NCBI GenBank assembly: GCA_028753945.1
Contig: JAPNXP010000008.1
Coordinates: 310,001 to 374,000, forward strand
Direction: 5' to 3'
Source of the DNA: Hexactinellida sp. DTS-2022
Taxonomy: Eukaryota; Porifera; Hexactinellida
DNA: 64,000 bases
This document shows, piece by piece, positions 1 to 9,593 of this stretch. A program made the position numbers and the translations under genes. The notes under the pieces are model-generated. The model saw nothing but the letters and a program-made list of their open reading frames with translations, searched no databases and had not been told where the DNA came from. The first letter of the stretch is position 1, and every line of letters starts with the position of its first letter.

Positions 1-1190
1 ACTGTTTCTGGTAAATTGGTTTCTCATAGGATGATTATGTTCCTTGCATCAATCTAGTTTTCTATGCGCATAACCATGACGATAATCATAAGTAATTCGT
101 ACTATAACTTGACAAACATCGAAATTCCAAATGGGTCATGGGTCACAGAGCCGTGACCCATCGACCCATGGTATTATTGGTATATTCTGCAGTAGACCCT
201 CACGCGTTTGGAAATACCTCTTATTAACTTTGCGTTCTCCTTTCATGTTGTCAGCATAATCACCATACTGGTCTCAGCTTGGCATTTCATTTGTAGAAAA
301 CATTGAACAAAATCAATCCAACAGAATCTATTGGAACAAACAGAAGCACAAATAAGCCCGATTTCTATTACTATTGAACCGAAAATGGTTAGTTTTGAAT
401 GCGAAAGTAGTAAAATAATGGAAGAATTAAGTGAACTAGGCAAACTCATTGAAAAAGTAGTTGCTATTGATTATAGTTTCAAACTATAACCGTTTCTAAG
501 TAAGTGTGAAATTGGGAAAGGAAAAGAACAACTATGTAGTTCTCATGGTATCTCTGTTGATAAAGTTAATGGAAACATTTACATTGCGGACCAATTAAAT
601 TTCTTTATTAAAGTTTTTGATAAATTTTGTGAGTTTAAATTTAAGACTGGTGATATAGAAGGTGATTGAAAGATGAGTTATCCAAGAGGAATAGCTATTT
701 ACGGCAATCGTATAGTTATAACGCAAAACTTTTGTTTGGAAAACCTAACTTGATTTAGTTTATGATATTGAAGGGAAATTTCTGTTTAACTTTGGTAGAA
801 ATGGAAAAGGCGAGAGTGAATATAATTTTCCTTCCGGAATAGAATTTGATGAGACAAATGGAGATATTTACGTTTGTGACTGCAATAATACTCGTGTGAA
901 AGTACTCGCGAATGATTACACATTTAAATCACAATTTGGTAATTCATATCTAATTTCACCTCGTGACGTTAAATTGTCAAAAGATTCTATTTATGTTCTA
1001 GATGTCTCAAATCCATGTGTCCATCTATTCGACTGCAACTACCAACTACAAACAAATGTTCTTTCAAGAGGACCTGGAATGCAAATAATCGATTCATTCT
1101 GTTTCTACTATATAGATATATTTCCCTGCATTTATTTTTTGTGTATTAAGTTACTATTAAGTATTAACCATAACAAATAGTTGAGCTTAT
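1..1190 (+). repeat. Duplicated block carrying subfamily B NHL relic (copy 1)
   Basis: Positions 1-1190 align closely, from the first bases on, with 16237-17570, including a non-coding lead-in, an NHL-like coding relic and its 3' flank. The lead-in around 130-180 contains a short GGGTCA/TGACCC inverted motif also present around 16370-16410. The block is cut by the window start, so its left limit is unknown. Confidence 0.8.
380..1110 (+). pseudogene. Subfamily B coiled-coil/NHL gene relic, copy 1
   Basis: Reading from about 385 gives the linker region equivalent to VSFECDSNKMLAELNKLGKL of the intact genes (here VSFECESSKIMEELSELGKL), then NHL repeats. An in-frame TAA at about 487 and a TGA at about 667 interrupt the frame, and further breaks occur near 740-750. 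A clean open stretch runs from 896 (KVLANDYTFKSQFG...). The final two blades are missing: after the FCFY motif at about 1110 the sequence passes abruptly into the 3' flank. The conserved N-terminal coiled coil of the intact family is not recognisable upstream. This is a dead copy of a diverged NHL subfamily. Confidence 0.75.
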
Positions 1191-1369
1191 TAAAGAATAT
1201 ATTATTTCCTTCTATGGATAATGTCGATATTCTAACTGAGAATATTCATTATAAGAAAACAGATTAGGTTTCATTACGTGCTAAATAGGCTGATATTATA
1301 GTATATCAACTTTAAATATATTAATTTTATATTTCAGAAAACTATCTCTGAATTATCCTAATTTAACTA
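1190..1369 (+). promoter_or_regulatory. Class 1 upstream region of the 1370 gene
   Basis: This AT-rich flank is shared with the genes at 9594, 14102, 18591 and 63001 (landmarks GTATTAAGTTACTATTAAG and GTGCTAAATAGG). It ends in TATATTTCAG at 1328-1337, a good 3' splice-site match, followed by the conserved leader AAAACTATCTCTGAATTATC and the ATG. A 5' UTR intron ending at 1337 is an inference. Confidence 0.5.
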
Positions 1370-2599
1370 ATGGCTACTGTTAATCCTTTGAGAGAAGATA
1401 ACTACGAGTTAGAATTACATCGAATGGGAGAAAATATTAGAAATAAATTTGTTGAATTAAATGATTGCTTGAAAGCTAGAGAAAGTGAGCTGTTGAGAGA
1501 GTTGGATAATATTCTAGCTTCTTATCTCTCTTATAGAAGCGAATTGGAGAAAGTAAATGAAAAGAAAAGAGATCTTGAAACTTTGAAAACGTTTCATCAT
1601 AATCAACTTTCAACTTCTGCAAATAAGTCTAATCTTGAAAACATTATTTACCAACTGAATACCGAAATTTATTCAATTGAAACATTGAAAGAACCCAAAA
1701 TGTTTCGTTTTCAGTGTGACAGCAACAAAATGTTAGCTGAATTGAACAAATTGGGTAGGTTGGTAGAGAAAGGAGTAAGTGAAATTGGCTATAAAAGTAA
1801 GAAAATACCTTTTTTAAGTGTTTGTGAGAAAGGAAAGGGAATGGCACAACTTGCATGGCCACGCGATGTAGCTGTTGATAATAAAACAGGAAATATTTTC
1901 ATTACAGATCAACACAATAACTGTGTGAAAATATTTGATAGTACTGGTAATTATTTGTTCAAATTTGGTGACATTGAAGTAGAAGGAAATATGTACTTAC
2001 CATTAAGCGTAGCTATTTGTGGAGACACGATTCTCATTTCACAAGGTAGCAATTGTATTTTGAACTATCAACTCGATGGGAAGTTTATTTCTAAGATAGG
2101 TAAATTGGGAAAAGGCAAATTGGAATTTAACTGGCCTAGTGGTCTAACTATTGATGAGTCAAATGGAAATATATATGTTAGTGATTGTCATAATGATCGT
2201 ATTCAGGTTCTTTCTCAGAAATTTCGTTTCTACTCGCAGTTTGGCAAAGATATTTTCAAACACCCTCGTGATGTTAAACTCTCCAAAGAATACATTTATG
2301 TTCTCGATGAATCTAATCCTTGTCTCCATCTCTTCAACTATAATCACGATCTACAGAAGAGTGTTATATTTCGAGGCGAAGAAATGGAAGTTTTTAATCC
2401 TTATTACTTCTTCGTTGACCAAACTGATGAGATTCTTATTTCAAATCGTAGTTGTAATTGTATTAATATCTTCGACACTGAATTCCATTTGTTTCATAAG
2501 ATTTCCGTGTCTTTCTATCCTATGGGAATTACAGTTGACAACGGAGGACGAATTATAGTCGTGTGTCAAACTGTGAAGAACTGTTTGCAAATATTTTGA
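1370..2599 (+). CDS. Coiled-coil/NHL-repeat protein, family A (gene 1)
   Basis: A single open frame of 409 codons. Residues ~10-140 are rich in L/E/K heptads, with a core conserved in all paralogs (LKARESELLRELDNILASYL), and should form a coiled coil. Residues ~160-409 form about six NHL repeats, with signatures such as WPRDVAVDNKTGNIFITDQ and WPSGLTIDESNGNIYVSD, expected to fold as a beta-propeller. There is no RING, B-box, signal peptide or membrane segment, so a cytoplasmic binding protein is likely; no partner can be named. It is the most diverged intact member: its coil segment 65-110 is unique, its third blade is the WPSGLTIDES variant, and the last blade is the FDTEF/VVCQ type. It is class 1, directly after a subfamily B relic. 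The ATG shares its context and downstream residues with every paralog. Confidence 0.85.
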   Translation: MATVNPLREDNYELELHRMGENIRNKFVELNDCLKARESELLRELDNILASYLSYRSELEKVNEKKRDLETLKTFHHNQLSTSANKSNLENIIYQLNTEIYSIETLKEPKMFRFQCDSNKMLAELNKLGRLVEKGVSEIGYKSKKIPFLSVCEKGKGMAQLAWPRDVAVDNKTGNIFITDQHNNCVKIFDSTGNYLFKFGDIEVEGNMYLPLSVAICGDTILISQGSNCILNYQLDGKFISKIGKLGKGKLEFNWPSGLTIDESNGNIYVSDCHNDRIQVLSQKFRFYSQFGKDIFKHPRDVKLSKEYIYVLDESNPCLHLFNYNHDLQKSVIFRGEEMEVFNPYYFFVDQTDEILISNRSCNCINIFDTEFHLFHKISVSFYPMGITVDNGGRIIVVCQTVKNCLQIF

Positions 2600-3595
2600 A
2601 TTTAGAATTTTTTTCTTTACGTATCGAATTTTCGTTTGCTGTGTTTGCTCTTTCTTATATTTCATTTTTATTTTAACCAGTTTGCTATTATTTTTTGGTT
2701 TATTCTATTATTACATTTGTATTCCTTGATGAAATGTCTATGAATTATTATTTAAGTTTGTTGAATATTTCCTGTATTTCAGTGTTTCCACTTCTTGATT
2801 TCCTAATATTACAACTCTTGACTAATTAAATTCTGTTTTTGAGTCCCTGCAGAATAGGGCCTACTTATATTTTGGTCAACACCATTTACTATAATGACAC
2901 TATATAAATGATTAGGTTTTATTTGTTTCACTACCTAAAATTTCTAAAATTTTCACTGTATCGACAGTATTTTCTTTTGGAGGCACTATATTTGGTGGCT
3001 TCTATAATAAATGATTTGGCACAGCTGTAATTTTAGACTTTTAGTTTTTTAAAACCTAAATTTTCAGGAGCCTCAATTTGCCAAAAATACTAATTGGGTT
3101 TAATTGGACGAGGAATATTATATCTGATGGAGTCGATAATTGATACTTCCGACTTTCCAATTAACAATACTCGAATGGGCGAAATTTTAGAATATCTATT
3201 TTCCAATTACACAATAATTGCTGAAATAAGAAAAGAAGGATAGCTAGAGACAAGCTCTCTGTTACATATGATAGCTAATATATTAGAATAGATAAATCAT
3301 TATTAAATAGAATTTTTTTGTTAGGGGTCAAGCAGCCTATTTCTCGGGGACGCGAAGCCTATTTAACCTTGTAATTCTCAGCGTTGTATACACTTTGTAT
3401 ATATTGTGTAATTTTAGGCAAAATATCACCATTGGACAAAATATGGGATGGTCGTAAAATCACTTGGGATTGGGGTCGATTCGTGAGAATACATTTTCAT
3501 TAGTAGACAACTTATAATGACGAATTGAAAGAAAGATTAGATGAGCTCATTACCGAGTTTTAACTTAACTTAGTTAATTAAATATTGAGGTTAAA
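2600..3595. other. 3' flank of gene 1 and non-coding spacer
   Basis: AT-rich sequence without a supported gene. A stretch around 2755-2830 (TTTCCTGTATTTCAG) recurs at about 11100-11170 downstream of the 9594 copy, so the 3' flank was duplicated too. Positions ~2975-3060 contain a decayed match (GGCACTATATTTGGTGGC) to the hairpin of the 43.5-57.3 kb array. Confidence 0.5.
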
Positions 3596-4060
3596 AATAA
3601 ACGAGTCCTTTGGTCTGGTCACTTTGCAACAGATCGGGGCTACGCACCTTAAGTTAACGGCCGCTATTCGACCTTACTTCTCACCCTTGCTACAATGGAG
3701 GAGTTTTATACATCCCTTTCTACCATTTTCCATAGTTTTAAGTTGTTTAACAATAATACCCGGTGAAAGCTAACTTCTAGGTTGATTTAAAATTTTCATT
3801 AATTTGTTTACCTTTTCTTGTAAACAACACCAACAAATATTCTTATTATAAATTTATAAATGCGAAATTCGTGTTCAGCATACTTGTTTTAACTATTATA
3901 ACATTTGGAAGTTAGTTTCTATCTTATAAATGCGGTTTCTATTCCCACATCACATTAATACAATCTGGACAAACAAGAACAAACACACACACACACACAC
4001 ACAACAATCGAGTTTAAATCAGCAATATATATCTATATTTAAATATAGATATATATTGCT
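3596..4060 (-). mobile_element. Helitron-like non-autonomous element, one-monomer copy
   Basis: The left part (CTACGCACCTTAAGTTAACG at about 3638) matches 51088-51180. One copy of the ~140-bp monomer (GTTCAGCATACTTG at about 3873) follows, then a shared tail with an (AC)n tract at about 3984-4003 and ACAACAATCGAG. The 51-53 kb copy has the same order but twelve monomers. Read on the minus strand, the element would begin with an AT-rich end plus (GT)n and finish in a GC-rich hairpin, which is reminiscent of Helitron architecture. That family assignment is tentative. Confidence 0.45.
4021..4060. repeat. 40-bp perfect palindrome
   Basis: AGCAATATATATCTATATTT is followed directly by its exact reverse complement. 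It lies at the AT-rich end of the repeat element at 3596-4060 and may be an expanded terminal sequence. Confidence 0.85.
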
Positions 4061-4333
4061 ACTCCGGTAGTTTTGAAGAATCAATAATTGAATATTCATC
4101 ACAAAATAAGATTTATTCCATTATTCATTGAATTAGTGACCTTAGTTTAAATTAATACCTAATAGATAATACTAATTTCCACAATTTGTGGCTGAATCTT
4201 GTTACCAGTAGTATACAGATTAATATCTATAATATAATTAACAGTCTACGTATATATACATAGTAGAGTCTATTATTGTAATATAAGTTCAATCTATGTT
4301 TAGAAACTATCTCTGAATATCCTAATTTGACTA
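4061..4333 (+). promoter_or_regulatory. Class 2 upstream region of the 4334 gene
   Basis: Shared with the 5' flanks of 21162, 29691, 32863 and 59712 (landmarks ATTTCCACAATTTGTGGCTG and GTAATATAAGTTCAATCT). It ends with TATGTTTAG at 4295-4303 and the leader AAACTATCTCTGAAT before the ATG. The TTTAG could be a 3' splice site at the same place as TTTCAG in class 1 genes. Confidence 0.5.
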
Positions 4334-5563
4334 ATGGCTACTGCTAATCCTTTGAGAGAAGATAACTACGAGTTAGAATTAAATCGAATGAGAGAGAAGA
4401 TTAAAACTAAGTTTATTGAATTAATTGATTGCTTGAAAGCTAGAGAAAGTGAGCTGTTGAGAGAGTTGGATAATATTCTAGCTTCTTATCTCTCTTATAG
4501 AAGCGAATTGGAGAATGTTAATGAAAAGATTTTAGCTCTCGATATATTGAAAACATTTCATCAAAATCAAATTCTAACTTCTCCAATTAAGTCTATTAAT
4601 GAAAACATTATTTCACAATTGAACACAGAACTCAAAGCTATTAAGACTCCCATAGAACCTATAATGATTAGTTTTGAGTGTGACAGCAACAAAATGTTAG
4701 CTGAATTGAACAAGTTGGGTAAGTTGGTAGAGAAAGTGAGAAGTGGAATTGACTATAAAAGCAAGAAACAACCTCTAGTGAGTGTTTGTGAGAAAGGAAA
4801 GGGAATGGAACAACTTTACAATCCACATGGTGTAACTGTCGATAATAAAACAGGAAATATTTACATAGCAGATCAATGGAATAACTGTGTAAAAGTATTC
4901 GATAGCACTTGCAAGTATTTGTTCAAATTCGGAGACAATGGAGATGAAGGAAAGATGTACAGCCCGAAAGGTGTAGCTATTTGTGGAGATATAATTCTTA
5001 TTTCTCAAGGTAACAACTGTATTCTCAATTATCAACTCAATGGGAAGTTTGTTTCTAGAATCGGTAGACAGGGAAGAGGAGAGTTAGAATTTAACTTTCC
5101 CTTTGGTATAACGATTGATGAGTGTAATGGAGACATTTATATTTGTGATCGTACTAATAATCGTATTCAGATACTCAATAGTTATTTCTCTTTCAAGTCT
5201 CAGTTTGGTATTGATACACTCAAAGACCCTCGTGATGTTAAACTCTCCAAAGAATACATTTATGTTCTCGATGTATCTAATCCTTGTCTCCATCTCTACA
5301 ACTATAATCACATTCTACAGAAGAGTGTTATATCTCGAGGCGAAGGAATGGAAGTTATTAATCCTTGTTTCTTCTTCATCGACCAAACTGATAATATTCT
5401 CATTTCAGATCGTAGTTGTAACTCTATTCATATTTTCAGCCCTCAATTCCAGAAGATTCATACAATATCTACCTCTAACAGACCTACAGGTATTACAGTG
5501 GATAAAGAAGGAAGAGTCATTGTAGTTACTCAAGCTGCTAAGAACTGTCTACAGATATTTTGA
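4334..5563 (+). CDS. Coiled-coil/NHL-repeat protein, family A (gene 2)
   Basis: 409 codons in one exon. The conserved coil (residues ~10-140) carries the LDILKTFHQNQILTSPIKSI variant of the variable segment, shared in part with the 29691 and 32863 genes. About six NHL repeats follow from residue ~155 (YNPHGVTVDNKTGNIYIADQ; FPFGITIDECNGDIYICDR), and the ORF ends in the family C-terminus NCLQIF. Blade variants: third RIGRQGRGELEFN, fourth ILNSYFSFKSQFG, last FSPQFQKIHTIST. Cysteine replaces the usual serine or glycine at two places (DSTCKYL, DECNGD). No enzymatic motif is present; a binding scaffold is the reasonable reading. Class 2 flank upstream; its 3' flank matches that of the 29691 gene. 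Confidence 0.85.
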   Translation: MATANPLREDNYELELNRMREKIKTKFIELIDCLKARESELLRELDNILASYLSYRSELENVNEKILALDILKTFHQNQILTSPIKSINENIISQLNTELKAIKTPIEPIMISFECDSNKMLAELNKLGKLVEKVRSGIDYKSKKQPLVSVCEKGKGMEQLYNPHGVTVDNKTGNIYIADQWNNCVKVFDSTCKYLFKFGDNGDEGKMYSPKGVAICGDIILISQGNNCILNYQLNGKFVSRIGRQGRGELEFNFPFGITIDECNGDIYICDRTNNRIQILNSYFSFKSQFGIDTLKDPRDVKLSKEYIYVLDVSNPCLHLYNYNHILQKSVISRGEGMEVINPCFFFIDQTDNILISDRSCNSIHIFSPQFQKIHTISTSNRPTGITVDKEGRVIVVTQAAKNCLQIF

Positions 5564-6300
5564 TTCCTTCTTTCTTCCATCTATTAACTGAATTGAATTA
5601 TTTAGCTTGTAGTTCTATCTATTTTCTACATGTTATACTGTGAAGTTTTCCTTTAGTCTAATCCCTTTCTGCGTGTTTAAATTGGTTTCTACATATTTTT
5701 TTACTGATTTTAGTCGCATTGATATTTAATCGTGAATCTTCTTTTTGGGTACAATATATTTTTACAATGGGCAAAATAGTTCCACCATTATTACACTACA
5801 TTTGTGTTTATATTAACTAATGAAATTACTTATATAGAGCTCAGCTCTAGTAGAGTTCAGTTTTTCAGTTTGTATATTCAGGCACTGAGAAAGGTCAGTT
5901 TTCCCAAACTTTGAAATTGACCTTTAGAAAGTAAGCCTGGGCTTTTAGTATGGGAAAAAATCTGAACTCTACAAAGCTCAGCTCTATATAAGCATTCTCT
6001 TTACTAATTAAGTTTGCAATAATCCATTGTCTATACTACATCTATAATTATTTAATATGATAAAATTCCAAAAATAGTGAAGTTTTTTCAAAATTTCCAA
6101 AAGTAGTAAAGTTCTACTGACACTCAAATATTAAACTAGATCTTTCCGAATCTACTCAAGTTTTATAAATTAATTCCAATTCTCCTCAAGTTTTGTCGAA
6201 AAATTCCACATTTACTCAAGTTTAAATAAATTGATAATTAAATTCACAGATCTACTCAAGTTTTAGAAAGGCCATATTCGATCTATCTTCTATATTAAAT
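5564..6300. other. Duplicated 3' flank of gene 2
   Basis: This non-coding stretch aligns with 30948-31690 downstream of the 29691 gene and, in part, with 7762-8220. It contains an inverted-repeat element (5828-5996) and several short AT-rich sentences built on TCTACTCAAGTTTT. No gene is seen. Confidence 0.7.
5828..5996. mobile_element. Short inverted-repeat (MITE-like) element, copy 1
   Basis: The termini TATATAGAGCTCAGCTCTA and AGCTCAGCTCTATATA are inverted, with a second inner inverted pair (AGAGTTCAG / CTGAACTCT). An orthologous copy lies at 31214-31378 at the matching position after the 29691 gene, so insertion preceded duplication. No coding capacity. Confidence 0.65.
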
Positions 6301-6742
6301 CTCAATGTGTTTTGTTTGTTTGTTCAGAATTGTTTCAGGAACTGGAAGAGCTACATAATTTAATTCGGCAGGGGGTGGGAGAGACAGCGGCCAGCCTGAT
6401 CACACGTTTGTCGGCATATGTTACTTTCCATGCGTGGCCAACGTCTGAAGCCACGCAAGCAGAGCCCCAGCTCGCTACAAATGCGCCACCCGCCGACCCA
6501 CCCGCACCAGGCCGGAATATCGTCAGTGCTACGTCACTTCCATCGTACGGCACCCAGGCTATCGTTATCGCACAGGGAATTCTTTTTTAAGGGAATAGCT
6601 TTTTGCAGAAATTCTAATTTATTTTGTATAGGATACATTGGTGTGTATTCTTCATAAGGCACTTTCTCACCTAGTGCAGCATATTATTTTGTTTTATCCT
6701 GTTTCATTAATTCATACTGACGTTATGTATAGGTTTTCTCGC
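6300..6742 (+). repeat. GC-rich exon-like module, copy 1
   Basis: An abrupt shift to GC-rich sequence after TTTGTTTGTTCAG (a splice-acceptor-like tract) encodes the open stretch FQELEELHNLIRQGVGE... up to GTQAIVIAQGILF, ending at 6588. The same module, with the same junctions, occurs at 8205-8640 and 31690-32130, each downstream of an NHL gene. It could be an exon of a decayed gene or a mobile-element coding scrap; I do not recognise the protein. Its right end (GGTTTTCTCGCGAG) is fused to the truncated NHL copy that follows. Confidence 0.55.
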
Positions 6743-6744
6743 GA

Positions 6745-7761
6745 GTAAACACAGAACTCAAAGCAATTGAGACTCCCATAGAACCTAAAATGGTTAGTTT
6801 TGAGTGTGACAGCAACAAAATGTTAGCTGAATTAAACAAGTTGGGTAAGTTGGTAGAGAAAGTGAGAAGTGGAATTGACTATAAAAGCAAGAAACAACCT
6901 CTAGTGAGTGTTTGTGAGAAAGGAAAGGGAATGGAACAACTTAACAGTCCACTAGGTGTAACAGTTGATAATAAAACGGGCAATATTTACATAGCAGATC
7001 AATGGAATAACTGTGTAAAAGTATTCGATCGTGCTGGCAAGTATTTGTTCAAATTTGGAGACAATGAAGGTGACGGAAAGATGAACAGCCCGAGAGGTGT
7101 AGCTATTTATGGAGATATAATTCTTATTTCTCAAGCTAACAGCTGTATTCTCAATTATCAACTCAATGGGAAGTTTGTTTCTAGAATCGGTAGACAGGGA
7201 AGAGGAGAGTTAGAATTTAACAATCTCTCTCTCTTTGGTAACTTAAGAGGAGAGTTAGAATTTAACAATCTCTCTCTCTTTGGTAACTTAAACTATACAT
7301 TTGGTCTAACGATTGATGAGTCTAATGGAGACATTTACATTTGTGATCGTAATAATAATCGTATTCAGACACTCAATAGTGATTTCTCTTTCAAGTCTCA
7401 ATTTGGGAATGATACACTCAAACACCCTCTTGATGTTAAACTCTCCAAAGAATACATTTATGCTCTCGATGAATCTAATCCTTGTCTCCATCTCTACAAC
7501 TATAATCACATTCTACAGAAGTGTGTTATATCTCGAGGTAAAGGAATGGAAGTTAATAATCCTTATTACTTCTTCGTTGACCACACTTATAATATTCTCA
7601 TTTCAGATAGTAGCTCTAACTCTATTCATATTTTCAGCCCTCAATTCCAGAAGGTTCATACAATATCTACCTCTAACAATCCTACAGGTATTACAGTGGA
7701 TAAAGAAGGAAGAGTCATTGTAGTTACTCAAGCTGATAAGAACTGTCTACAGATATTTTGA
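6745..7761 (+). pseudogene. 5'-truncated family A NHL gene (gene 3)
   Basis: Homology to the intact genes starts abruptly at about 6743 (TAAACACAGAACTC), in the middle of the coiled coil, directly after the module at 6300-6742. An open frame from an internal ATG at 6790 encodes 323 residues: the end of the coil and the complete NHL propeller. The first ~130 residues, including the conserved start MAT-PLREDNYELEL, are gone, and neither promoter class is present. An exact 45-bp direct duplication (7201-7245, 7246-7290) repeats the segment RGELEFNNLSLFGNL. The propeller frame remains open to NCLQIF, so translation of a propeller-only protein cannot be excluded, but a truncated pseudogene is the simpler reading. 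Confidence 0.7.
7201..7290 (+). repeat. 45-bp tandem duplication inside the NHL coding region
   Basis: Two identical in-frame 45-bp units encode 15 residues each (RGELEFNNLSLFGNL), in the strand before the third NHL blade. The gene at 29691 carries this inserted segment once, and 9594 carries a related extension; other paralogs lack it. Confidence 0.9.
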
Positions 7762-8640
7762 TTCCTTCTTTTCTTCCTTTCTATTAACTGAATTGAATTC
7801 TTTAGCTTTTATTTCTATCTATTTTCTACATGTTATACTGTGAAGTTTTCCTTTAGTATAATCCCTTTCTGCGTGTTTGAATTGGTTTCTACATATGCTT
7901 TTACTGATTTTAGTCGCATTGATATTTAATCGTGAATATTCTTTTGTAATCCATTGACTATACATACTATAATTATTTAATTTGATAAAATTCCATAAAT
8001 AATAAACTTTTTACTGACACTCAAATATTAAACTAGATCTTTCCGCATCTACTAAAGTTTTATAAATTAATTCCAATTCTCAAGTTTTGTCGAAAAATTC
8101 CACATTTACTCAACTTTTCAATAAATTGATTAATTAAATTCACAGATCTACTCAAGTTTTTGAAAGGCCATATTCGATCTACGTATCTTTTATATTAAAT
8201 CTCAATGTGTTTTGTTTGTTTGTTCAGAATTGTTTCAGGAACTGGAAGAGCTACATAATTTAATTCGTCAGGGGGTGGGAGAGACCGGCCAGCCTGATCA
8301 CACGTTTGTCGACATATGTTACTTTCCATGCGCGGCCAACGTCTGAAGCCACGCAAGCAGAGCCCCAGCTCGCTACAAATGCGCCACCCGCCGACCCATC
8401 CGCACCAGGCCGGAATATCGTCAGTGCTACTTGTCTTCCGTCCTACGGCACCCAGGCTATCGTTATCGCGCAGGGAATTCTTTTGAGGAATAGCTTTTTG
8501 TAGAAATTCCTATTTATTTTTGTTTAGGATACATTTGTGTGTATTCTTAATAAGGCACGTTCTCACCTAGTACGTTATATAATTTTGTTTTATCCTGTTT
8601 CATTAATTCATTCTGACGTTTTGTTACAGGTTTTCTCGCG
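7762..8640. repeat. Duplicated 3' flank plus GC-rich module, copy 2
   Basis: Aligns with the flank after gene 2 but lacks the MITE-like element at 5828-5996. The GC-rich module at about 8205-8503 differs from copy 1 by small indels: GAGACCGGCC replaces GAGACAGCGGCC, which breaks the reading frame of the module, leaving only the downstream part (from about 8306) open. Confidence 0.65.
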
Positions 8641-8825
8641 AAATTTGAATAATATGGTTATCTTGCATCAACTCCCTCTATATTTGTCTCATCTATTGTC
8701 ATATAATTTGATGATTCTGTAATTGGTGAGTTGTCAGTTTTAAGTGTCAATGGATTGTATCCCAAACCACGACTTGACTTTTCAGTAGATTTATCCGTTT
8801 GCTTTCTTTCAAAAGAATGTCTTTA
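8641..8825. other. Short non-coding junction
   Basis: AATTTGAATAATATGG and GCATCAACTCCCTCTAT here match 32128-32170 after module copy 3, defining the shared right edge of the duplicated module. No gene. Confidence 0.5.
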
Positions 8826-8837
8826 ATTCTTCTCAGT

Positions 8838-9326
8838 TTTCCTTCTGGAATAGCATTTGATGAGACAAATGGAGATATTTAAGTTTGTGACTGCAATAAT
8901 CGAGTGAAAGTACTCGCGAATGATTACACATTTAAATCACAATTTGGTAATTCATATCTAATTTCACCTCATGACGTTAAATTGTCAAAAGATTCTATTT
9001 ATGTTCTAGATGTCTCAAATCCATGTGTCCATCTATTCGACTGCAACTACCAACTACAAACAAATGTTCTTTCAAGAGGACCTGGAATGCAAATAATCGA
9101 TACATTCTGTTTCTACCTTGACAACACGAATAATCTTTTGGTATCTGACGTAGATGCAAATGCTGTATTGATTTTCAATCAACAGTTCGAGTTAGTACAT
9201 AGGACTGTAGCACCAAAGCATCCAATGGGATTATCTGTTGACAATATGGGGAGAGTTATTGTAGTTAATCAGGCTGATAAGGACTGTCTACCAGGAATTC
9301 TAAATGCTAATTGTAGCTGTGTGTAA
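8838..9326 (+). pseudogene. Subfamily B NHL relic, copy 2
   Basis: Homology begins at TTTTCCTTCTGGAATAGC, inside the third NHL blade. A TAC-to-TAA change at about 8881 (GATATTTAAGTTTGT) puts a stop in the blade, and codons are missing just after it. From 8904 the frame is open for 140 codons, giving the last three blades (DVKLSKDSIYVLDVSNPCVH; HPMGLSVDNMGRVIVVNQAD). The terminal motif is altered: CTACAGATATTC of copy 3 is CTACCAGGAATTC here, replacing QIF-stop by PGILNANCSCV. It is a 5'-truncated dead copy lying directly upstream of a class 1 gene. Confidence 0.75.
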
Positions 9327-9593
9327 TTATTTGTAGATACTATATATATTTCCCTGCATTTATTTTTTGTGTATTAAGTTACTATTAAGTTTTAACCACA
9401 ATAAATTGTTGAGCTTATTAACGAAATTATTATTTAGATAAGGTTAGATAAGGTCGATATTCTAACTGAGAAAATTAATTATAAGAAAACATATTGGGTT
9501 TCAATACTTGCTAAATAGGATGATCTTATACATATAGCATATGAACTTTATATGTCATTAATTTTATATTTCTAAATTTCCTAAGATATACGA
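9327..9593 (+). promoter_or_regulatory. Damaged class 1 upstream region
   Basis: Matches the other class 1 flanks until TATATTTC at about 9570, where about 13 bp (including the CAG of the putative 3' splice site and part of the leader AGAAAACTATCT) are missing before TAAATTTCC and the ATG. The loss fits the broken state of the following gene. Confidence 0.55.

Noticed and set aside
2159..2347. Antisense ORFs of 62-75 codons inside the NHL genes
   Set aside because: Same explanation: mirror frames of a conserved coding sequence, with low-complexity I/N/T-rich text and no independent start context.
5115..5525. Long alternative-frame ORFs (~136 codons) inside NHL genes, present in many paralogs
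   Set aside because: They overlap the NHL frame, and their persistence is explained by near-identical DNA of paralogs; the NHL frame carries the domain signal.
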